Source: Gloeocapsa sp. PCC 73106 (GTDB lineage Bacteria; Cyanobacteriota; Cyanobacteriia; Cyanobacteriales; Gloeocapsaceae). From it: a stretch of DNA of 55,699 nucleotides. A program made the translations under genes and the position numbers. The notes under the pieces were generated by a model. It was not told the origin of the DNA. It searched no databases and saw only the letters and a program-made list of their open reading frames with translations. The stretch covers positions 1-55,699 of the forward strand of contig NZ_ALVY01000216.1 of assembly GCF_000332035.1 (NCBI RefSeq). The letters are read 5' to 3'. This document shows, piece after piece, positions 1-8,981 of this stretch (position 1 is its first letter; the number at the start of each line of letters is the position of its first letter).

Positions 1-149
1 CTACCATCATATTAACTTTTAATTAAGCCAACTACATAACTTAATTATTACTTTTAACTCCATTTTACTACTATTTTAAGGTATTAAGTCACGACGTCTT
101 TATCCTAACAAGAAAGCTGATCATGTAGCTATTGTAGTTAAACTATCAT

Positions 150-1115
150 CTAAAGCTTTCCTGTGCCAGAGAAAGTCAACTCAGATACTCTAGCTGCTTT
201 GAGGATATGGTAGGTAATTAGTAACTGTGTCAAAGCCAAAGGATAACTAGAAAGAATCTCTCCTGTGGTACCCACAACTTTACCGATGTCTGGGTTGCCT
301 TCTAGACTACAAAACTGTCCCAGATAGGGGATTTCGTTACAGAGTACCCGTTCTAACTCTTTGACTTGTTCGGCTGTAGCTTGACTATCTATCTCCAAAA
401 CGTCCACGGGTTTACCCATATCTCGGTCTAATTCTAAGCGAATCGCGCGTTCTAGATGAGAAATTCCTGGGGTTAAAAGATGACTGAAATCGGGGTGAGG
501 AATCGTGGGACGTAAAACTAACTTGACGTTTAAGAGTAAATTTTCTAATTCTTCGGGGTTGATGGGGTAAAAACTGACAACTACATCAGCCCATTGACGC
601 TGGGGACGAATAAAGGCTTCTGAATCGTTTTCTCTTAGTCGGAGTTGTTCGAGTACTTGGGCTTCGTTATAACCTCTTTTGCGGGTGTCTCTCTTGATTT
701 TCCAACCATAGCGCAGATTTTCCGGAGGGGCTAGGTAGACTTTAACGTCGTAACTATCGCGCATACCTCGGGTAGAGTAACCGAGTAAGCCTTCTACGAT
801 GATAAATTGACGTGGTTCGATATATTCTGGGGCATCAAAAGTCCCCGTAGTGTGATTATAAATCGGTTTGAGAATCGCTTGTCCAGTACGCAGTAAACTT
901 AAATGTTGTTGAATAATATCTAGATAATTGCAATCGGGATGTAGAGCAGAAATACCCATTTGGGCTCTTTGAGTGCGATCGTAACGGTGATAGTCATCGG
1001 TACAGATAACCGTTACTTTTTCTTCTCCTAGTATTTGTGCTATCCCTTTAGTTAAAGTAGTTTTACCGGCTGCACTGTCTCCCACAATGCCCAAGATAAT
1101 GGGGCGATTAGTCAT
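150..1115 (-). CDS. Phosphoribulokinase-like kinase (second PRK-type paralogue)
   Basis: The 321-residue protein belongs to the PRK/uridine kinase P-loop family. The Walker A motif GDSAAGKT is at residues 12-19, CTDDYH at 38-43, and PIYNHTTG and IIVEGLL follow as in Calvin-cycle phosphoribulokinase. In photosynthetic PRK the P-loop reads GDSGCGKS and its Cys forms a redox disulfide with the Cys of VICLDDYH. Here the first Cys is Ala16 while Cys38 remains, so disulfide control of this kind is not expected. The family phosphorylates ribulose-5-phosphate or a related substrate using ATP, but the real substrate here is unknown. It is divergent from glgX across a 129-base gap. It is unlikely to be the main Calvin-cycle enzyme. 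Confidence 0.85.
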   Translation of the reverse strand: MTNRPIILGIVGDSAAGKTTLTKGIAQILGEEKVTVICTDDYHRYDRTQRAQMGISALHPDCNYLDIIQQHLSLLRTGQAILKPIYNHTTGTFDAPEYIEPRQFIIVEGLLGYSTRGMRDSYDVKVYLAPPENLRYGWKIKRDTRKRGYNEAQVLEQLRLRENDSEAFIRPQRQWADVVVSFYPINPEELENLLLNVKLVLRPTIPHPDFSHLLTPGISHLERAIRLELDRDMGKPVDVLEIDSQATAEQVKELERVLCNEIPYLGQFCSLEGNPDIGKVVGTTGEILSSYPLALTQLLITYHILKAARVSELTFSGTGKL

Positions 1116-1244
1116 AATGATTTTAGCTATTTTTAGTTAAATTATCATTTTAATCAAAAATAAGTTTTTTTTGCAAAGTTTTCTTAAGATTCTAACTAGT
1201 CAAAATAATGGTATTTTTTGGGTTAGATATTCACATATTTACAC

Positions 1245-3620
1245 ATGACTAACCACTCTATTGGTACTAATCATCCTGTTACAGGTAATTATTCCCCCTT
1301 GGATCAATCTAACTGGAGTAGCGCTAAGTATCCTCTTGGTGCTTATTATGTGGAGCAAAATGTTACTTTTGCTGTTTATTCTCGCAACGCCACTCGAATC
1401 TTACTAGAGATATATGATAAGCCTATGGGAGAGAGAGCTCAATACGATTACTGGATGATCAAAAATCCCCAAGATGACATTTGGAGAGCTTGTATAGCTG
1501 GGGTAAAACCCTATACTTTTTATGCTTTTCGCTGTTGGGGCTCGAATTGGTCTTATAATCCAAATTGGGACCGAGGTAATAGTTCCCAAGGTTTTGAAGC
1601 AGATGTAGATGATCAGGGAAATCGTTTTAACCCCAATAAGGTGTTATTCGATCCCTACGCTAGGGAGTTATCCCACGACAGAGAAACACCTAGGATGATC
1701 GCAGCAGGAGAAAGCGCGAAGATGTACGCGACAGGAGGAGGTGACTACAATGGGGTGGTTTCTAGAGAATACGACACTACTAAATGGTGCCCTAAGGGAA
1801 TCGTTCTTCCCAAAGATTCTACATCTACCGGAACTAAACCCTATTTACCGCGAGAAAAAGCCATAATTTACGAAGCCCATGTTAGAGGTATGACTAAACA
1901 TCCATCGGCTTCACGCTTAGAAGATATTTTAGCTAATATTCCTGGTTACGAGGAAGTAGTAAACGTTCCTGAAGCTTATCGAGGTACCTACTTGGGTGCT
2001 GGGTACATGGCTAAATATCTCAAGGCTTTGGGTTTGACGACGATTGAATGGTTACCAATCCACGAAATTTGTAATGAAAGTATTCCAGATGATCGATTGG
2101 GGGGTAATTATTGGGGTTATATGACCTTTGGTTATTTTGCACCTGATCGCCGTTACGCTTACGATAAGTCTCCCGGTGGTCCTACGCGCGAGTTTAAAGC
2201 GATGGTTAAGGCTTTTCACGATGAGGGACTGGAAGTTTATCTGGACGTAGTGTACAATCACAGCGGCGAGGGAGGTAATTGGGACGAAGATATCAATGTC
2301 ACGGGTTTTCTGAGTTTTGGTGGTTTTGACGTGATTGAATATTATCAACTAAATGATGACCACTATCTAGTCGATGGCGCCACCGGATGCGGGAATCAAC
2401 TAAATTTTTCTCACTCTGTCACCCAAAATTTAGTTATAGATTCGGTAACCTATTGGTTGGAAGAAATGGGAGTCGATGGTTTTCGCTTCGATTTAGCTCC
2501 CGTATTGGGTAGAACTCCCAGCGCTTTTCCTAGGGAGTCTTGGGCTGAACAAAAACAGTTCTTTCCGGATCATTCTCTATTACAAAGTATTCGGGAGTTG
2601 GGCGATCGCTATCAAGCGGAGATGATCGCTGAAGCTTGGGATATCTGGAGTTACGAGGTGGGTAATTTTCCTCAGGGTTGGGGTGAGTGGAATGGTCGTT
2701 ACCGTGATGGTGTGCGCAAGTTTTGTAAGGGCGATGGGAACACCTATAATTTTATAGATGTAGTTAACGGAGACTACGACTATTTTAACGACAGAGGTCC
2801 CCACCATTCAATTAATTTTGTTGTTGCTCACGATGGCTTCACTTTGATGGATTTGGTGAGTTACAAGCAGAAGAATAACGAAATCTCCTGGCCTTTTGGT
2901 CCTTCTGATGGAGGTAACAACAATAACAATGCTTGGGATTCAGGCGGAGATCATAGTCTCAGAAGACAACGTCTGCGCAATTTTTGGACGATTCAATTTC
3001 TCTCTCGAGGTGTTCCCCTAGTTGTCTGGGGTGATGAATTCTGTCGGACTCAAAACGGTAATAATAATCCTTATAACATCGATAGCATAGCTACCTGGAA
3101 TAATTATGAGATGATCGCTACTAGATCGCCTCATCTTGTACCTACGGGCTACCCGGATCATGGATACCACAATAATTTCGGCACTGGTACCAATTCCTCC
3201 GATTGTAACCCTCTATTTATCTTTGCGACCTATATCGCTCATTTACGCCAAAGGCATGTGGCTTTGAAACAACGTGAATACGCCGATTTTTACCTGAATT
3301 CTGGAGAAGATGTGACCTATCTATTTACTAAACCCGATGGAAGTAGTAATCTGATTGAGGGCGATCGCTGTGTCAGTTTACGTATCAATGGTAGTGAAGT
3401 CCAAGACCACGATTTTCTGGTATTAATCAATATGTCTCCAGAAGCTGTGCTGTTTCGGGTTCCTTCGGGTCAATCTCCTCACTCTTGGGTTCGCATTATT
3501 GATACCGCAGGTTGGGCTGAACCAGAATACAACTGCTGGACACCAGATAAGGGCGCTATTATTTGGGAAAATTACTGGGTGCATCCCTGGGCAATCGCTG
3601 TTCTTCAGGAGATCGATTAG
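1245..3620 (+). CDS. glgX: Glycogen debranching enzyme (isoamylase type, GH13)
   Basis: The 791-residue GH13 enzyme hydrolyses alpha-1,6 branches during glycogen breakdown in the cytoplasm. An N-terminal CBM48-like region (about residues 25-150) precedes the catalytic barrel. The expected catalytic residues are visible: Asp416 in DGFRFDLA, Glu463 in AEAWD and Asp530 in HDGF. Length is somewhat above the roughly 700 residues of many GlgX proteins, as is common in cyanobacteria. The ATG at 1245 is the first in frame. The PepSY-type gene follows after 15 bases. Isoamylase and GlgX are hard to separate by eye, so the exact subfamily is inferred. Confidence 0.93.
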   Translation: MTNHSIGTNHPVTGNYSPLDQSNWSSAKYPLGAYYVEQNVTFAVYSRNATRILLEIYDKPMGERAQYDYWMIKNPQDDIWRACIAGVKPYTFYAFRCWGSNWSYNPNWDRGNSSQGFEADVDDQGNRFNPNKVLFDPYARELSHDRETPRMIAAGESAKMYATGGGDYNGVVSREYDTTKWCPKGIVLPKDSTSTGTKPYLPREKAIIYEAHVRGMTKHPSASRLEDILANIPGYEEVVNVPEAYRGTYLGAGYMAKYLKALGLTTIEWLPIHEICNESIPDDRLGGNYWGYMTFGYFAPDRRYAYDKSPGGPTREFKAMVKAFHDEGLEVYLDVVYNHSGEGGNWDEDINVTGFLSFGGFDVIEYYQLNDDHYLVDGATGCGNQLNFSHSVTQNLVIDSVTYWLEEMGVDGFRFDLAPVLGRTPSAFPRESWAEQKQFFPDHSLLQSIRELGDRYQAEMIAEAWDIWSYEVGNFPQGWGEWNGRYRDGVRKFCKGDGNTYNFIDVVNGDYDYFNDRGPHHSINFVVAHDGFTLMDLVSYKQKNNEISWPFGPSDGGNNNNNAWDSGGDHSLRRQRLRNFWTIQFLSRGVPLVVWGDEFCRTQNGNNNPYNIDSIATWNNYEMIATRSPHLVPTGYPDHGYHNNFGTGTNSSDCNPLFIFATYIAHLRQRHVALKQREYADFYLNSGEDVTYLFTKPDGSSNLIEGDRCVSLRINGSEVQDHDFLVLINMSPEAVLFRVPSGQSPHSWVRIIDTAGWAEPEYNCWTPDKGAIIWENYWVHPWAIAVLQEID

Positions 3621-3635
3621 AATAATTTTAAAGTT

Positions 3636-3947
3636 ATGAAGCAAATCCAAGTACTACGCAAATGGCACCGCACCATCGCTCCTATTGTACTCTTACCCCT
3701 ATTCTTGACGGTATGTACGGGCGTTACTTATCGTCTGGCTAAAGATTGGTTCGGATTATCTCGAGATCAGGTTCATTTTTTAATGAGTATCCACGAGGGT
3801 GAGTACTTGGGACACGCTTTAGAGCCTTTTTATGTGCTACTCAATGGGTTAGGGTTACTGTGGATGTTGATCACAGGAGGAGCGATGGTTTGGCAAAATG
3901 TGCAGCGATCTTTTAAACGTACCCCTGTTACCTCCGATTCCGAATAA
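3636..3947 (+). CDS. Small PepSY-associated transmembrane protein
   Basis: This 103-residue protein starts with RKWHRTIAPIVLLPLFLTVCTG, written here in part as RKWHRTIAP, typical of PepSY-associated membrane helices. A second helix lies near residues 68-88 (NGLGLLWMLITGGAMVW). It is therefore a two-helix inner-membrane or thylakoid protein. The 15-base gap from glgX suggests co-transcription. No catalytic residues are evident and its role is unknown. Confidence 0.75.
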   Translation: MKQIQVLRKWHRTIAPIVLLPLFLTVCTGVTYRLAKDWFGLSRDQVHFLMSIHEGEYLGHALEPFYVLLNGLGLLWMLITGGAMVWQNVQRSFKRTPVTSDSE

Positions 3948-3973
3948 AAATAGAGAGATAATCCCTCTCTATT
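3946..3973 (-). terminator. Terminator of the aquaporin gene
   Basis: A 9-bp perfect stem AATAGAGAG / CTCTCTATT (3949-3957 and 3965-3973) with a 7-base loop lies between convergent genes. Read on the minus strand it is followed by a run of T, which fits intrinsic termination downstream of aqpZ. It may also stop the glgX transcript less efficiently. Confidence 0.7.
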
Positions 3974-3989
3974 CGTTGAGCTCAAATAA

Positions 3990-4757
3990 TTAGAGTTTTG
4001 CTTCTTCTGGTTCGTCTAATTCTGCATAAACGCGATCGTAAAACAATCCCGCTAATACTCCTCCTAAGATAGGTGCGAGCCAAAACATCCATAATTGAGC
4101 GATCAGCTCGCCACCAGCAAAGAGAGCTACTCCAGTACTACGCGCAGGATTGACGGAAGTGTTGGTAATTGGGATAGAAATCAAATGGATCAGAGTTAGG
4201 GTTAAACCAATACCCAGGGGAGCAAAACCCTTAGAAATCGCGCGAGAAGTTACCCCTAAGATGGTTACCAAAAACATAAAGGTCATTACTACCTCAGTTA
4301 TAAAGCAAGTAAACACATCGTAGCCGTTGGGGGAATGAGCGCCAAAACCATTGGTTGCTAGAGGATTAGCATCACTGGGATTGATAGCAAAACTCTCGGT
4401 TCCATGAGCGATTAGTAACAGAAACGCCCCAGCGGCAATACCACCCAAAACTTGAGCGATAATATAGGGTAACAGTTGAGAACCGGGGAATTTTCTAGCT
4501 GCAAATAAACCGAAAGAAACCGCCGGGTTAAAGTGCGCTCCAGAAATATTACCGAAAGCGTAAGCACCACTGACTACGGTCAAACCAAAGGCTATAGCTA
4601 CTCCCAAAACCCCGATACCTGAAGATAAGGATAATTCGGCTTCTCCTCCTTTAATCGCTGTTTCGGTATAAGCGGCTGAAATAACCGCACTCCCGCAACC
4701 TCCTAAAACTAGCCAAAAAGTACCGATGAATTCGGCTACATATGATTTAGTATTCAT
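3990..4757 (-). CDS. aqpZ: Aquaporin Z family water channel
   Basis: The 255-residue MIP-family membrane channel has six expected helices. Both signature NPA boxes are present, in [11 protein letters not shown] and SVNPARSTG, the second with the Arg of the selectivity filter. It should conduct water across the plasma membrane and help in osmotic response. It carries a roughly 15-residue internal insertion ([18 protein letters not shown]) between helices, as in cyanobacterial AqpZ. It is a single gene with its own terminator. Confidence 0.95.
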   Translation of the reverse strand: MNTKSYVAEFIGTFWLVLGGCGSAVISAAYTETAIKGGEAELSLSSGIGVLGVAIAFGLTVVSGAYAFGNISGAHFNPAVSFGLFAARKFPGSQLLPYIIAQVLGGIAAGAFLLLIAHGTESFAINPSDANPLATNGFGAHSPNGYDVFTCFITEVVMTFMFLVTILGVTSRAISKGFAPLGIGLTLTLIHLISIPITNTSVNPARSTGVALFAGGELIAQLWMFWLAPILGGVLAGLFYDRVYAELDEPEEAKL

Positions 4758-4936
4758 TTATTTATTCCTTATTATGGTTGTGATTAGTTATTGCACCATT
4801 ATGATAACTATAAAAGCAATAACTTTCCACTAGCTACGGCTATAACCTGGTGACATACAATTGTACGCTTGTCTGCTTGTTCTTACTTAGCTTAAAATGC
4901 CACTAGCGAAGCAATTTATCTAATGGAGTAAATTTA

Positions 4937-5839
4937 GTGTTGCATGAATTATTGTCCGACATTTCTATTTTGCATGACAAGAACTTTATTCTGGTTGATA
5001 TAGGCGCATCTGGCAACCCACCTCAGATTTGGAGTGCGATCGCTCCTTTATCTTACTATGTCGGCTTTGATCCAGACTCTAGAGAATTAAACGAGGAAAA
5101 TTCCGACAATTTCCGCAAGTTTGTCATGATCAAAAAAATAGTGACAGATGACTTCTCTGAACAGGTCAATTTCTTTCTTACTTCCTATCCATACTGTTCA
5201 AGTATGCTTAAGCCAGATTTTGAGCATTGTAGACACTACAGTTTTACCGAAACATTTGAGGTCATAGATCAAACTGAGTTTCCAGCTACACGACTAGACA
5301 CAGTTATTCAAGAACTAGAAATTCAGGCGATCGATTGGCTGAAATTAGATTCCCAAGGAAAGGATCTAGATCTGTTTTTAAGCATTAATCCTGCTATTAG
5401 AGCTAGAATCTTAGCCATCGATATTGAACCGGGTATTGTCCCTTTTTATGAAGGAGAAAACACATTTGATGAAACCCATAAAGCACTAGTTGAGGAAGGA
5501 TTTTGGTTAGCCGACATCAAGCTACAAAATGATGGTTTTCCGAGAATCAATCAAAGTACCAGAAAAGTTCTTGCCGATAAGCAACTTAATTTTGATTTGT
5601 TACCTGTGAGTCCAACTGCTTTGGAGGCAAGGTATTTTAGAACGATAGAACATCTACAATTAGTAGGTGCCGATCTCCCTGATTATGTTAACCTTTGGGC
5701 ATTTGCCTTGTTAGATAACAAACTCGGTTTTGCCCTCGATGTCGCTGTGCATATTGTTGATTCTTATCCATCAGATTCTACAGGCAATTTGATACTAGAT
5801 AAAACTCTTAAACAAGTTGCCATCTATCAACAGCGTTAG
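4937..5839 (+). CDS. FkbM-type SAM-dependent methyltransferase
   Basis: The 300-residue protein begins with a GTG codon preceded by GGAG at 4925-4928. The N-terminal part has an FkbM-like Rossmann start (LVDIGASGNPPQIW, YYVGFDPDSRELN), and later TRLDTVIQE and DWLKLDSQGKDLDL match the FkbM pattern of R-x-D-T and D-x-x-K-x-D. Such enzymes methylate sugars, polyketides or exopolysaccharide parts. No glycosyltransferase or biosynthetic cluster is next to it, so the substrate is unknown. Confidence 0.8.
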   Translation: MLHELLSDISILHDKNFILVDIGASGNPPQIWSAIAPLSYYVGFDPDSRELNEENSDNFRKFVMIKKIVTDDFSEQVNFFLTSYPYCSSMLKPDFEHCRHYSFTETFEVIDQTEFPATRLDTVIQELEIQAIDWLKLDSQGKDLDLFLSINPAIRARILAIDIEPGIVPFYEGENTFDETHKALVEEGFWLADIKLQNDGFPRINQSTRKVLADKQLNFDLLPVSPTALEARYFRTIEHLQLVGADLPDYVNLWAFALLDNKLGFALDVAVHIVDSYPSDSTGNLILDKTLKQVAIYQQR

Positions 5840-5848
5840 TTTCTTAAT

Positions 5849-5879
5849 TAGGACGATAATCAGGTTTTATGTCGTCCTA
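5849..5879. terminator. Stem-loop between convergent genes
   Basis: A perfect 8-bp stem TAGGACGA / TCGTCCTA (5849-5856, 5872-5879) overlaps the stop codon of the minus-strand cupin gene and follows the FkbM gene by 9 bases. There is no strong T-run on either side, so it is at best a weak bidirectional terminator. Confidence 0.45.
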
Positions 5880-6617
5880 GATTTCGTAAGGTTGCCGGAA
5901 ATCTTCACTAACCAAAAACCTTGCAGGATTAGTAACCGGATAAGTTTTAACATAAATCAAACAACCAGTTTCTGAGAAAGGACTATAAGCATAATTGGGT
6001 GGATACCTGAGCCAACTACCTTCTGGGTAACTTCCTAATTCATCACTCCAATTTCCTTCTATGACAAAGATTTCTTTAATCTCAGTTTCTACTACATTGG
6101 ATAGTAAAGCACCAGGTTGCCAACGTTCAATCCAGGCTTTTTCTAAGTAACCCGGTTGTTCGTAAAGAGGCTGAACCTCAATTTGAGGGGTCATACCAGG
6201 TTGCCAGAAGCCATCGAAAATATTTGTCCTAATTTGCTGGCGAGTTTTGCCACCATGTTGCCGTAATTTAACGAAGGTTAGACAACCCTCCTCACTGTAG
6301 GGGGTGTGAATAAAGCCTTCTGGGTTAAGCATGTAAGTTCCCGGTGTATGTACGCCCATTTCATCTTTAAAGTTTCCTTTAAGTACAAGAATTTCTTCTC
6401 CTCCTGCATGTCCATGGAGATGAAAAAAGCCACCTGGATCGAACCGAGTCAGCATAGTCACCGGGTGATCTTGAACTTCGTGATCAGACTCGAAACAACC
6501 AAACCAAATACCAGGAAAGTCCGTCGGATACCAAGTTAATGATGACTGTAATACCGCTACCCGCTTCAGCAAGGTTGCGTTAATTTTTTGGGGTTGCCAC
6601 AGAGATTGAGTAGACAT
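5877..6617 (-). CDS. Two-domain cupin protein (ChrR-like)
   Basis: The 246-residue protein has two cupin barrels. The first, around residues 55-115, has HLHGHAGGEEILVLKG with metal-binding His and Glu. The second, around 140-225, is degenerate at the metal site. The pattern resembles the ChrR anti-sigma-like cupin fold, with a zinc-binding domain of the usual ASD absent. It lies 16 bases downstream of the permease gene on the same strand, so the two may form an operon. The function cannot be told from sequence; metal-dependent sensing or small-molecule binding is plausible. Confidence 0.75.
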   Translation of the reverse strand: MSTQSLWQPQKINATLLKRVAVLQSSLTWYPTDFPGIWFGCFESDHEVQDHPVTMLTRFDPGGFFHLHGHAGGEEILVLKGNFKDEMGVHTPGTYMLNPEGFIHTPYSEEGCLTFVKLRQHGGKTRQQIRTNIFDGFWQPGMTPQIEVQPLYEQPGYLEKAWIERWQPGALLSNVVETEIKEIFVIEGNWSDELGSYPEGSWLRYPPNYAYSPFSETGCLIYVKTYPVTNPARFLVSEDFRQPYEI

Positions 6618-6633
6618 CTTTAGTTTGATGAGA

Positions 6634-7623
6634 TTAAAACTTATTGTATTTTACCCTTGGATCAACAAGAAGATAAATTAAATCAGCCACCAGATTAAAA
6701 CTGACTATTAATATAGCAGAGATAAAAGTTATACCCATAACTACTGGTGTATCACTACGATTAATAGAATCGATTAATAAAGCGCCAATACCCGGAACAC
6801 GAAAAACTTGTTCTGTAACTAAAGCCCCAGTGAAGATACCTGGGAGTTCTAAAGCGATTAAAGTCACTATAGGGATTAAAGCATTGCGCAAGATATGTTT
6901 AACCAACACGGCAAATTGAGAAAGTCCTTTAGCGTAGGCGGTACGCACATATTCCTGGTTAATTTCTTCTAAAACGGCAGTACGAATAAAACGAATTAAG
7001 ATAGCTGCTTGATACAAAGCTAATACGGTAATGGGCATAATTGATTGTTTAATTTGGTTCATAAAACTTGTCAAATCTTTTACTTGTAGGGTACTTTGGT
7101 AAATAAAAGGTAACCATTTTAATTGAACACTAAAAATAATAATTAAGATTAATCCAGTGAAAAAAGTAGGTAAAGATAATCCAATAAATGCGATCAAATT
7201 AATCAAACTATCTAGCCAAGAAGAGCGCTTAAGCGCCGCGATAACCCCCAAGGGTAAAGCTATAATTAAAGCCAAGCAATAAGCGGTACCAACAATCCAA
7301 ATAGTCGTGGGTAAACGATCTAAAATCAAGTTACTTACGGGAGTCAAACTAATAAAAGAATAGCCAAGATTGCCTTGTAAAAAAGCTGAAAGCCATTTAT
7401 AGTAGCGCAGATGAATGGGTTGATCTAAACCGAGAGATTTACGGATATTTTCTCTTATTTCTGGAGTGATTGACGGATTGGTGGCGAATTCTCCTAAGGG
7501 ATCCCCTGGGGCTAGAGAGAGAATCAAATAGATAACCAGACTGATAATAATTAAAGTAATTAAAGCAATAAATAAGCGGTTTAATAAGTATCTATACATA
7601 AAAGATATCAATAACTGATACAC
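6634..7623 (-). CDS. ABC transporter permease, DppB/OppB family
   Basis: The 329-residue permease has the family start (YLLNRLFIALITLI, then LAPGDPL), about six membrane helices and the EAA-like loop (EYVRTAYAKGLSQFAVLVKHILRN region). It would form one half of the membrane pore of a peptide or nickel importer. The ATG at 7599 is an alternative start; neither start has a clear Shine-Dalgarno. No second permease, ATPase or binding protein is encoded nearby, so partners must be elsewhere in the genome. Confidence 0.9.
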   Translation of the reverse strand: MYQLLISFMYRYLLNRLFIALITLIIISLVIYLILSLAPGDPLGEFATNPSITPEIRENIRKSLGLDQPIHLRYYKWLSAFLQGNLGYSFISLTPVSNLILDRLPTTIWIVGTAYCLALIIALPLGVIAALKRSSWLDSLINLIAFIGLSLPTFFTGLILIIIFSVQLKWLPFIYQSTLQVKDLTSFMNQIKQSIMPITVLALYQAAILIRFIRTAVLEEINQEYVRTAYAKGLSQFAVLVKHILRNALIPIVTLIALELPGIFTGALVTEQVFRVPGIGALLIDSINRSDTPVVMGITFISAILIVSFNLVADLIYLLVDPRVKYNKF

Positions 7624-7655
7624 TCAGAAAAAAACAGATTAAGTGGTGAGAGTTG

Positions 7656-8972
7656 ATGATTAAAACAGAAAACCCGCGTCTAATCGGTTTAGTGACGGCT
7701 ATTTCTCTAGTCATGGCTAACATGATAGGAACTGGTGTGTTTACTAGTTTAGGCTATCAAGCGATCGCAATCCAATCGAGTTTTGTTTTATTGTTTCTCT
7801 GGTTTGTGGGGGGTATCTACGCTCTATGTGGTGCCTTGTCTTACGGAGAGCTAGCAGCGGCGATGCCACGTTCAGGTGGAGAATATCATTATCTTTCTAG
7901 AATATACCATCCCGCGGTAGGGTTTTTGTCGGGTTGGGTGTCCGTAACCGTGGGTTTTGCCGCTCCTATAGCTTTAGCCGCGATCGCCTTTAGTCAATAT
8001 GTCAATGCTGTGTTTACGGCAATACCAGCCCAACCCCTAGCTTTGATCGCTGTAGTAGTAATTTCTTTGATTCACACTCGTAATTTAAAAGTCGGGAGTC
8101 AATTTCAAGACAGCTTTACTCTACTCAAAATCATTTTAATAGTGATTTTTATTATCTGTGGTCTATTACTAGCTAAACCTCAGCCTTTGGATTTAATTCC
8201 CAACACTGATAGCGTAAACCAGATATTTAGTTCATCTTTTGCTATTTCTTTAGCTTACGTTACCTATTCTTACTCCGGATGGAACGCTGCTATTTATCCT
8301 GCAGGGGAAGTTAAAAATCCTGAGAAAAACCTGCCGCGATCGCTCTTGATGGGCACGGCGATCGTTATGTTATTATACTTACTACTCAATTTTGTCTTTC
8401 TCTACGCCACACCTTTTGACTCAATACAAGCCCTAGAAGAAAAAGAAAAAATAGCAGCTTTAGCCGCCCAGTATATTTTTGGTCCAGTGGGAGGTAAAAT
8501 CATCAGCTTACTCATCGCTTTTGGACTCATTTCCACTATTAGCGCCATGGTATGGGCGGGTCCCCGCGTAACCCAGGTAATTGGGGAAGATATCCCATTT
8601 TTCCAATTATTAGCCCGAAAAAATAGTCGTGGCATCCCTGACTATGCTATTCTATTACAGCTAATCATTGTATTAGTGCTCTTAATTACCTCAAGTTTTG
8701 ACGACGTCGTCACTTACTTAGAGTTCACTCTGATTTTGTCTTCCTTCTTCACCGTTTTAGGAGTATTCATCCACAGATGGAGATATCCTAATATTGCCCT
8801 TCCTTATCGTACCTGGGGTTATCCCTTTACTCCCATAGTTTTTCTCGGTATTAGTCTATGGGTTTTAGTCTTCATCTTCACCGGAAGACCTTATCAATCC
8901 TTGGCTGGTTTATTCACTATTTTCTTGGGATTACCCGTTTATTTTCTCGCCTCTAGAAACAAGTTAGCTTAA
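7656..8972 (+). CDS. APC-family amino acid permease
   Basis: The protein is 438 residues with about 12 membrane helices. The first helix carries the APC signature MIGTGVFTSLG and later helices contain GWVSVTVGFAAP and SYSGWNAAIYPAGE. I chose ATG 7656 over the TTG just before it. It imports or exchanges amino acids by coupling to ions or to another amino acid. Substrate specificity cannot be read from sequence. The next gene begins within ten bases of the stop, so the two are probably co-transcribed. Confidence 0.9.
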   Translation: MIKTENPRLIGLVTAISLVMANMIGTGVFTSLGYQAIAIQSSFVLLFLWFVGGIYALCGALSYGELAAAMPRSGGEYHYLSRIYHPAVGFLSGWVSVTVGFAAPIALAAIAFSQYVNAVFTAIPAQPLALIAVVVISLIHTRNLKVGSQFQDSFTLLKIILIVIFIICGLLLAKPQPLDLIPNTDSVNQIFSSSFAISLAYVTYSYSGWNAAIYPAGEVKNPEKNLPRSLLMGTAIVMLLYLLLNFVFLYATPFDSIQALEEKEKIAALAAQYIFGPVGGKIISLLIAFGLISTISAMVWAGPRVTQVIGEDIPFFQLLARKNSRGIPDYAILLQLIIVLVLLITSSFDDVVTYLEFTLILSSFFTVLGVFIHRWRYPNIALPYRTWGYPFTPIVFLGISLWVLVFIFTGRPYQSLAGLFTIFLGLPVYFLASRNKLA

Positions 8973-8981
8973 TTGAAATTC

